Assembly (NCBI RefSeq): GCF_037890675.1
Contig: NZ_CP149574.1
Location: 3,696,874 to 3,760,873, forward strand
DNA from: Methylovirgula sp. 4M-Z18
GTDB taxonomy: Bacteria; Pseudomonadota; Alphaproteobacteria; Rhizobiales; Beijerinckiaceae
DNA: 64,000 bases
Direction of reading: 5' to 3'
Positions 58,057-64,000 of the stretch are shown piece by piece. Within the stretch, counting starts at the first letter, position 1; every line of letters begins with the position of its first letter. A program made the translations under genes and the position numbers. The notes below the pieces were generated by a model. The model did no database searches. It was not told the origin of the DNA and saw only the letters and a list, made by a program, of their open reading frames with translations.

Positions 58057-58983
58057 ATGGCGCGTCGCGTATTGCCTTTCCTCGCAGCCACGGCTGTGTT
58101 TTCCCTGCTTGCAGGCTGCTCCCTGTTCGAGCGCGCGCATCGTCCCGCCTGGCGCACCGAAGCCGAAGAAAGTTGCCTCTCCCAAGGGCTCGTCAAAGTC
58201 ACCGCCTATGTGCAGCCGTCGGCGGAAATCAATGGCCCCGGTATTTGCGGGCTCGTGCATCCGTTCAAAATCGCCGCCCTCGCCGACGATACCGTGACGC
58301 TCAATCAAAGAATCGTCTTGGCCTGCCCCATGATCCCGGCCTTGAACGGTTGGATCAGCGATGTCGTGCAGCCGGCGGCGCAAGCGCGCTTCGGCCAGCA
58401 AGTGGTCGAGATCGAGACCTTCGGCTCCTATAGTTGCCGCGGTATCGACAATATGAGCGGCGCCAGCCTGTCGGAACACGCGTTCGCCAACGCCATCGAT
58501 GTGTCCGGCTTCGTCCTGGCCGACGGCCGCGAAATCAACGTGCAGAACGACTGGAAGAAAGAAACGCAGGAAGGCGCTTTCCTGCACGACGTGCATCAGG
58601 GCGCGTGCGACACGTTCTCGACGGTGCTCGGCCCCGGTTCGGATATGTTCCATTACAATCATATCCATGTCGATCTCGCGCATCACGCGATCATGCGCGA
58701 CGGCACGATGCGCCATGTCTGCAAACCGGTGCCGCAAACCGTGTTGCCGCCGCCCGAGCCGGACGGGCTGCCGGAATCGCCGCCGCTCGACAATCCGGAC
58801 CTTATCTCCCGACGCCAGCAGCCGACTGCGCCTGCGCCAGCCTACGCCTCGGTCCCCGCCTATCGCACGCAAACCGTGCCGCACGCGTCGGCTTTCGCGC
58901 CGCCGGCCGATATTCCTGACCCGGACCACACGTCGAGCATTAAGCGCAAGCAGCCCGCCGCTGATGAGAACCCGGACGATTAG
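58057..58983 (+). CDS. Extensin-like C-domain lipoprotein, putative peptidoglycan hydrolase fold
   Basis: This 308-residue protein has a lipoprotein signal peptide with lipobox LAGC (Cys21). The middle (about 35-225) is the extensin-like domain, related to M15 metallopeptidases. It shows SLSEHAFANAIDVSGF and MFHYNHIHVDL, whose His and Asp residues could bind zinc, and paired cysteines (SCL/GICG, SCRG, ACDTF, VCKP). The tail is Pro/Ala rich and ends in a basic segment. It is probably anchored in a membrane facing the periplasm and acts on cell wall; the activity is not established. Confidence 0.82.
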   Translation: MARRVLPFLAATAVFSLLAGCSLFERAHRPAWRTEAEESCLSQGLVKVTAYVQPSAEINGPGICGLVHPFKIAALADDTVTLNQRIVLACPMIPALNGWISDVVQPAAQARFGQQVVEIETFGSYSCRGIDNMSGASLSEHAFANAIDVSGFVLADGREINVQNDWKKETQEGAFLHDVHQGACDTFSTVLGPGSDMFHYNHIHVDLAHHAIMRDGTMRHVCKPVPQTVLPPPEPDGLPESPPLDNPDLISRRQQPTAPAPAYASVPAYRTQTVPHASAFAPPADIPDPDHTSSIKRKQPAADENPDD

Positions 58984-59062
58984 GTTACGATCAGGCGAAA
59001 CGTTTGCCTTTTGGCGCCCGGCCATGCCATGAGAGCACCCGTTACCTGCGAACGGGTCCATC

Positions 59063-60322
59063 ATGTCTGCCACATTCACCGCTACCGTCACGCCTCCCGA
59101 CCGCCCTCTTCATGGCCGCGTACTGCCGCCCGGCTCGAAATCCATCACCAACCGCGCGCTGCTGCTTGCGGCCCTCGCCAGGGGCACGAGCCGGCTGACC
59201 GGCGCGCTGAAGAGCGACGACACGCGCTACATGTCGCAGGCGTTGCGCGACATGGGGGTGGAAATCAGCGAACCCGATGAGACGACCTTCGTAGTCACCG
59301 GCAGCGGCGTTCTGCGCGCACCGGCCAAGCCGCTTTTTCTCGGCAATGCCGGCACCGCGACGCGCTTTCTCACCGCGGCCGTGGCAAGTGTCAACGGCAT
59401 GGTCATCGTCGACGGCGACGCGCACATGCGCAAACGCCCGATCGAGCCGCTGGTGGCGGCGCTGCGCGCCTTCGGCATCGACATTGCCAGCACCAACAAA
59501 TGCCCGCCCGTGACCGTGCATGGCCGCGGACGTCTGCCTGCAGGTCGTCTGGAAGTCGACGGCGGCCTGTCGAGCCAATATGTTTCGGCGCTTCTGATGA
59601 TGGGCGCGCTTGGCGCAGGGCCGATCGAGATCGCCCTCACCACGCAAGAGATCGGCGCCCGCGGCTATATCGACCTGACGCTCGCCGCGATGCGTGCTTT
59701 TGGCGCGGAATTTAGCCAAACCGATCCCGTGACCTGGATTGTCCAGCCGACGGGCTATCGCGCGGCCGACTATCATATCGAGCCGGACGCGTCGGCGGCG
59801 ACCTATCTGTGGGCCGCCGAGGCCCTGACCGGCGGCGCCATCGATATCGGTACGAGCGCGCCGATGACGCAGCCGGATGCCAAGGCGAAGGATATCATCG
59901 CACAATTCCCCCATCTGCCGGGCGTCATCGACGGCGAGCAGATGCAGGACGCGGTTCCAACCATTGCCGTGCTTGCCGCCTTTAACGCGACGCCGGTGCG
60001 TTTCACCGGCATCGCGAATCTGCGTGTGAAGGAATGCGATCGGATCGCGGCGCTCGATGAAGGCCTCAATCGCATCAAGCCGGGACTCTCGCATCAGGAA
60101 GGCGACGACCTGATCGTCGCTGCCGATCCTGCCTTGGTCGGCACGACGACCAAGGCGGTCATCGATCCGCATGCCGACCATCGCATGGCGATGAGCTTTG
60201 CCTTGGCCGGATTGAAGATCGGCGGTCTCGTGATCGACGACGCCGGTTGCGTCGCCAAGACCTACCCTGATTACTGGGATGCACTACGCTCGCTCGGAGT
60301 CGAAGTAACAACGAACGAGTGA
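59063..60322 (+). CDS. aroA: 3-phosphoshikimate 1-carboxyvinyltransferase (EPSP synthase)
   Basis: This 419-residue enzyme joins shikimate-3-phosphate and PEP in aromatic amino acid synthesis. Motifs are PPGSKSITNRALLLAALA, FLGNAGTATRFLTA (PEP/S3P site), DGDAHMRKRPI, LSSQYVSALLMMGAL and DPHADHRMAMSFAL. The glycine of NAGTA, linked to glyphosate sensitivity in class I enzymes, is unchanged. It stands alone, apart from other aro genes, and faces mccA tail to tail. Confidence 0.95.
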   Translation: MSATFTATVTPPDRPLHGRVLPPGSKSITNRALLLAALARGTSRLTGALKSDDTRYMSQALRDMGVEISEPDETTFVVTGSGVLRAPAKPLFLGNAGTATRFLTAAVASVNGMVIVDGDAHMRKRPIEPLVAALRAFGIDIASTNKCPPVTVHGRGRLPAGRLEVDGGLSSQYVSALLMMGALGAGPIEIALTTQEIGARGYIDLTLAAMRAFGAEFSQTDPVTWIVQPTGYRAADYHIEPDASAATYLWAAEALTGGAIDIGTSAPMTQPDAKAKDIIAQFPHLPGVIDGEQMQDAVPTIAVLAAFNATPVRFTGIANLRVKECDRIAALDEGLNRIKPGLSHQEGDDLIVAADPALVGTTTKAVIDPHADHRMAMSFALAGLKIGGLVIDDAGCVAKTYPDYWDALRSLGVEVTTNE

Positions 60323-60330
60323 CGTGCATT

Positions 60331-60357
60331 CCCCTCTCCCGCTTCGCAGGAGAGGGG
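60331..60357. repeat. GC-rich hairpin between aroA and mccA
   Basis: CCCCTCTCC and GGAGAGGGG form a perfect 9-bp stem around CGCTTCGCA. The form (CCCTCTCC...GGAGAGGG) looks like a dispersed intergenic repeat common in alphaproteobacteria. Lying between convergent genes, it could stop transcription from both sides, though no T-tract follows. Confidence 0.55.
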
Positions 60358-60409
60358 ACGCGCCCAATCTTCGCGCGAACTTTCGCAGATGGCCGGATGA
60401 ATGCGAAAG

Positions 60410-62434
60410 CTACGACGCCTCCTCCGTATGGATCGTGATGAGCCGCGCATCTTGCGCCACTTGCTGGCCTTCCGCCGCCGCGACATCCGACACCACGCCG
60501 GCGGACGGCGCGACGAGCGTATGCTCCATCTTCATCGCCTCGACGATGGCGACGCGCTGGCCCTTTTCGACCTTGTCGCCGGGCTTGACGAAGAGCGCGA
60601 CCAGTTTCCCGTGCATGGGCGAGGTCACGGTCCCGTCGCCCTCGCCCTCATGCTCGTAATCGACGCCGAGCGGATCGAATGGAACGACGGTCGTTTGCTG
60701 CCCGTCGTCGAGCACGAAGACCGTGCCGCCGCCGGGAATGCCGATCACGTGGCAATCGCTGGCGATCATGTCCGGCTGAGCCTTGTGCAATCCAAGATAA
60801 GTGACGTGGTCGTAGTGCAGACTGGGGATCGTAACGCTCTGTCCCGCCCCCTCCAGGCTGCCGGTTAAAACAGCATCCACCCTTTTGCCCTCGACGAGGA
60901 CGGCGAGAGACGAGCGCCGCGGCCCCGTGAGCGCGAAACCGTCGGAAACATTCCAAGGATCGTGGCCGAAGGGCGACTTTTTATGCAGATCATGCACCTT
61001 CTGCTTCATCGCGAAGACCGCGCCGCGCGCGACCGATGCCGCATTGATCTCCCGTGTCACGGCACCGAGTTCCGTGAGATTCCGGTCGATAAAGCCGGTA
61101 TCGAATTGCTCGTCGCGAAACGCCGGCGCTTCGCAGAGGGCGCGCAGGAAACGCACATTGCATTTGGGTCCCGCGACCGTGGTCTTCTTCAAGGCCTGCG
61201 CCAAGCGGGTCAGGGCCTCCTGCCGTGTCGCCCCATGCGTGATCAATTTTGCGATCATCGGATCGTAGAAGGGCGTCACCTCGTCGCCCATTGCGACGCC
61301 CGTGTCCACGCGAAGGCCCGGCGCGGTCGGAAAATGCAGCGACCACAATTTGCCCGCTTGAGGCAGAAAGCCGTTCTCCGGATCTTCCGCATAGAGACGT
61401 GCTTCGAAGGCGTGGCCCGTGCAGCGGATATCCTCTTGCTTGACCGGCAGGGGTTCACCGGCCGCAACGCGAAACTGCAGCGCGACGAGATCGAGGCCCG
61501 TGATCGCCTCGGTCACCGGATGCTCGACCTGAAGCCGTGTGTTCATTTCCATGAAATAGAAGCCGTCGGCGCGTAAGCCTTTGCTGCCGTCGACAATGAA
61601 TTCGATGGTTCCGGCGCCCTGGTAGCCGACCGCGCGCGCGGCATCGACCGCGGCCTTGCCCATGGCCGCGCGCACCTCCGGCGTCATGCCCGGCGCCGGC
61701 GCTTCCTCGATCACCTTCTGATGGCGCCGCTGCAAAGAACAATCGCGCTCGAACAGATGGATCGCGTTGCCATGCGCGTCGCCGAACACCTGCATCTCGA
61801 TGTGGCGCGGCGCCAGAATGTATTTCTCGATCAGCACGTGCGAGTTGCCAAAGGCCGATTGCGCCTCGCGCTGCGCGCCTTCCAACGCGGCCGCGAAATC
61901 CGCTGCCGCATCGACACGGCGCATGCCTTTGCCGCCGCCGCCGGCAACAGCTTTGATCAGCACGGGATAACTGATCGCCTCGGCTTGTGCGGCCAGGAAA
62001 TGTGCGTCCTGTTCGGCGCCGTGATAGCCCGGCACGACCGGCACGCCGGCCTTTTGCATCAGCGCCTTGGCGCCGTCCTTGAGGCCCATGGCCCGGATGG
62101 CGGAAGGCGGCGGCCCGACGAAGACGATGCCGGCGTCGGCGCAGGCTTGCGCAAAATCGACATTCTCGGAGAGGAACCCATAGCCGGGATGAATGCAATC
62201 CGCCTTCGCTTGCTTGGCAACGGCAATGATCTTGTCCGCGACCAGATAGCTTTCGCGCGCCGGCGCCGGACCGATCAGATAGGCCTCATCCGCCTGTTTG
62301 ACATGCTGGGCATGGGCGTCGGCCTCGGAATAAACCGCAATCGTGTGCATGCCCAGCTTCTTGGCGGTGCGCATGATGCGGCACGCGATTTCGCCGCGAT
62401 TGGCGATGAGGACGGAACGGAGCGAAGTAGCCAT
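60410..62434 (-). CDS. mccA: Biotin-containing acyl-CoA carboxylase alpha subunit, probable methylcrotonyl-CoA carboxylase
   Basis: 674 residues: biotin carboxylase part (1-450; LIANRGEIACRI, AGGGGKGMR, FMEMNTRLQVEHPVTE), a linker domain, and a C-terminal biotin carrier domain (about 600-670) with the biotinylated lysine in VEAMKMEH. The partner encoded upstream is of the MccB type, so the complex likely carboxylates 3-methylcrotonyl-CoA in leucine breakdown; geranyl- or propionyl-CoA are alternatives. AGAGG stands 7 bases before the ATG. It follows mccB by 37 bases. Confidence 0.9.
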   Translation of the reverse strand: MATSLRSVLIANRGEIACRIMRTAKKLGMHTIAVYSEADAHAQHVKQADEAYLIGPAPARESYLVADKIIAVAKQAKADCIHPGYGFLSENVDFAQACADAGIVFVGPPPSAIRAMGLKDGAKALMQKAGVPVVPGYHGAEQDAHFLAAQAEAISYPVLIKAVAGGGGKGMRRVDAAADFAAALEGAQREAQSAFGNSHVLIEKYILAPRHIEMQVFGDAHGNAIHLFERDCSLQRRHQKVIEEAPAPGMTPEVRAAMGKAAVDAARAVGYQGAGTIEFIVDGSKGLRADGFYFMEMNTRLQVEHPVTEAITGLDLVALQFRVAAGEPLPVKQEDIRCTGHAFEARLYAEDPENGFLPQAGKLWSLHFPTAPGLRVDTGVAMGDEVTPFYDPMIAKLITHGATRQEALTRLAQALKKTTVAGPKCNVRFLRALCEAPAFRDEQFDTGFIDRNLTELGAVTREINAASVARGAVFAMKQKVHDLHKKSPFGHDPWNVSDGFALTGPRRSSLAVLVEGKRVDAVLTGSLEGAGQSVTIPSLHYDHVTYLGLHKAQPDMIASDCHVIGIPGGGTVFVLDDGQQTTVVPFDPLGVDYEHEGEGDGTVTSPMHGKLVALFVKPGDKVEKGQRVAIVEAMKMEHTLVAPSAGVVSDVAAAEGQQVAQDARLITIHTEEAS

Positions 62435-62471
62435 AAATTGCCTCTTAAATGGACCGCGAGCGTCCCAATAT

Positions 62472-64000
62472 TCACATTCTGAAGACCCCGAACTGCGTCT
62501 CTTCCACGGGCGCGTTCAGGCAGGCCGAGAACGCCAGCGCCAGGACGCGGCGGGTCTCGCTGGGCAATATGATCCCATCATCCCAAAGCCGGGCCGTGGC
62601 ATAATAGGGCGAGCCTTCCGCCTCATATTGCGCGCGGATCGGCGCTTTGAACGCCTCTTCTTCTTCGGCGCTCCAGCTCTTGCCCGCCGCCTCGATATTG
62701 TCGCGGCGCACCGTTGCCAGCACGCTTGACGCCTGTTCGCCGCCCATCACCGAAATGCGCGAGTTCGGCCAGGTGAATAAGAAACGCGGACCATAGGCGC
62801 GCCCGCACATGCCGTAATTGCCGGCGCCGAACGAGCCGCCGACCAGCAGGGTGATTTTCGGTACGCGCGCCGACGCGACCGCCGTCACCAGCTTCGCGCC
62901 GTCCTTCGCGATGCCGCCGGCCTCATATTGCCGCCCGACCATGAAGCCACTGATATTTTGCAAGAACAGCAGCGGGATGCGACGCTGGCAGCACAGCTCG
63001 ATGAAATGCGCGCCCTTGAGCGCGCTTTCCGAAAACAGAATGCCATTGTTGGCGATAATGCCGACCGGCATGCCGTGCAGATGGGCAAAGCCGGTGATCA
63101 GCGTCGTGCCGTAGCGCGCCTTGAACTCGTCGAACTCGCTGCCATCCACCAGGCGCGCGATCACTTCGCGGATGTCATATTGCTTCTTGAGGTCGGTCGG
63201 GACGATGCCTTCCAAGTCCTTGGCATCATATTTCGGCTCGCGCGGTTCGATCAGCGCGAGATCCACGGGTTTGCGCGAATTCAGATTGGCGACGATGCGC
63301 CGCGCGATCGCCAAGGCATGCTCGTCGTTGCCGGCAAAGTGATCGGCGACGCCAGAAATGCGCGTGTGCACATCCGCCCCGCCCAGATCCTCGGCCGAAA
63401 CGATCTCGCCCGTCGCGGCCTTCACCAAGGGCGGACCGCCGAGGAAAATCGTGCCTTGATTCTTGACGATGACCGTCTCGTCGGACATCGCCGGGACATA
63501 GGCGCCGCCCGCCGTGCAAGAGCCCATCACCACGGCGATCTGCGCGATGCCGGCCGCCGACAGATTGGCCTGATTGTAGAAGATCCGGCCGAAATGCTCG
63601 CGATCGGGAAACACCTCGGTCTGATGCGGCAGATTGGCCCCACCGGAATCGACAAGATAGAGGCACGGCAGGCGATTTTCGCGGGCGATTTCCTGGGCGC
63701 GCAAATGCTTCTTCACCGTGATCGGAAAATAGGTGCCGCCCTTGATGGTGGAATCGTTGGCGACCACCATCACCTCCCTGCCTTCGACCCGGCCGATGCC
63801 GCAGATCAGGCCGGCGCCGTGGATGTCGTCGTCATACATGCCGAAGGCGGCGAGCGAGCCGAGCTCGAGAAAGGCGCTGGCCGGATCGAGAAGCTGCATC
63901 ACCCGATCGCGCGGCAGGAGCTTGCCGCGCGCCAAATGCCGGGCGCGCGCTTTTTCCGGCCCGCCGACAGCCGCAGCCGCGCGGCGGGCTTTGAGCTCGG
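62472..64000 (-). CDS. mccB: Acyl-CoA carboxyltransferase beta subunit (MccB-like), N-terminus cut by the window edge
   Basis: The frame is open to the edge of the window: before the [11 protein letters not shown] segment it reads [11 protein letters not shown], typical of the N-terminal region, so no start lies within. Visible domains are both crotonase-like halves: [15 protein letters not shown]-type acyl-CoA site, [27 protein letters not shown] and [20 protein letters not shown]. It transfers carboxyl from biotin to 3-methylcrotonyl-CoA. Roughly the last 509 residues are present, against about 535 for the family. Confidence 0.92.
   Translation of the reverse strand, partial: ELKARRAAAAVGGPEKARARHLARGKLLPRDRVMQLLDPASAFLELGSLAAFGMYDDDIHGAGLICGIGRVEGREVMVVANDSTIKGGTYFPITVKKHLRAQEIARENRLPCLYLVDSGGANLPHQTEVFPDREHFGRIFYNQANLSAAGIAQIAVVMGSCTAGGAYVPAMSDETVIVKNQGTIFLGGPPLVKAATGEIVSAEDLGGADVHTRISGVADHFAGNDEHALAIARRIVANLNSRKPVDLALIEPREPKYDAKDLEGIVPTDLKKQYDIREVIARLVDGSEFDEFKARYGTTLITGFAHLHGMPVGIIANNGILFSESALKGAHFIELCCQRRIPLLFLQNISGFMVGRQYEAGGIAKDGAKLVTAVASARVPKITLLVGGSFGAGNYGMCGRAYGPRFLFTWPNSRISVMGGEQASSVLATVRRDNIEAAGKSWSAEEEEAFKAPIRAQYEAEGSPYYATARLWDDGIILPSETRRVLALAFSACLNAPVEETQFGVFRM

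Overview
The window looks like a chromosome segment of an alphaproteobacterium of the order Hyphomicrobiales (Rhizobiales). The evidence is about 60-65% GC, short 4-base ATGA gene overlaps, rhizobial-type regulators (a FixL-like hybrid kinase with FixK), a NasT-like start, BluB with aerobic-type cobalamin assembly genes, and an extensin-like lipoprotein. Family level (a Beijerinckiaceae-like organism) is only a guess. There is one tRNA, no rRNA, no CRISPR array and no intact mobile element; the only mobile-element trace is a truncated IS256-type transposase near 42.0-42.9 kb.

Layout. 0-7 kb (minus strand): a NasT-like fragment, a two-component Rieske betaine-type demethylase (gbcB, gbcA), a cobalamin riboswitch whose 3' end faces gbcA, and B12-dependent methionine synthase metH with a perfect 20-bp palindrome ahead of it. 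7-9.4 kb: a large multi-pass membrane protein. 9.4-21.8 kb: alanine dehydrogenase, an amino-acid-oxidase-like flavoprotein and an Opp/Gsi-type peptide ABC transporter on minus, divergent from an amino-sugar operon (kinase, GntR regulator, NagB-II deaminase, NagA) on plus. 21.9-25.7 kb: low-GC PLP dehydratase, hydroxyacid-oxoacid transhydrogenase and aminobutyraldehyde dehydrogenase. 25.9-29.6 kb: small secreted protein and a MarR-EmrA-EmrB drug efflux operon with palindromic operators. 29.7-33 kb: cobalamin nucleotide-loop genes cobS, cobT, cobP and divergent bluB. 33-34.4 kb: MarR regulator and HPP membrane protein.

34.4-41.8 kb is a 2-aminoethylphosphonate (AEP) uptake and breakdown cluster: phnSTUV, a PbfA-like lyase, phnX and an FAD oxidase, with no phnW. 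Two nearly identical promoter elements, at equal distance from the flavoenzyme gene and from phnS, suggest common (PhoB-like) control. 42-45.6 kb: the decayed transposase, a DMT exporter and a ureohydrolase with an altered metal-ligand motif. 45.7-52 kb: the cytochrome bd module, cydDC divergent from cydABX, with a FixK/FNR-like box in the shared promoter. 52.9-56.4 kb: an oxygen-sensing triad, OmpR-type regulator, FixK-type regulator and heme-PAS hybrid kinase, matching the rhizobial hFixL-FxkR-FixK circuit. 56.5-64 kb: tRNA with CAU anticodon, GNAT, TetR, extensin-like lipoprotein, aroA, and methylcrotonyl-CoA-carboxylase-like mccA and mccB (mccB cut by the window end).

Three themes link genes across the window: cobalamin (metH, a B12 riboswitch, four B12-assembly genes), oxygen limitation (FixL/FxkR/FixK wired to cytochrome bd), and scavenging of nitrogen- and phosphorus-containing small molecules (betaine, peptides/amino sugars, aminophosphonates). 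The most unusual element is the B12 riboswitch ahead of the Rieske demethylase, with a hairpin that can hide the gbcA ribosome binding site.
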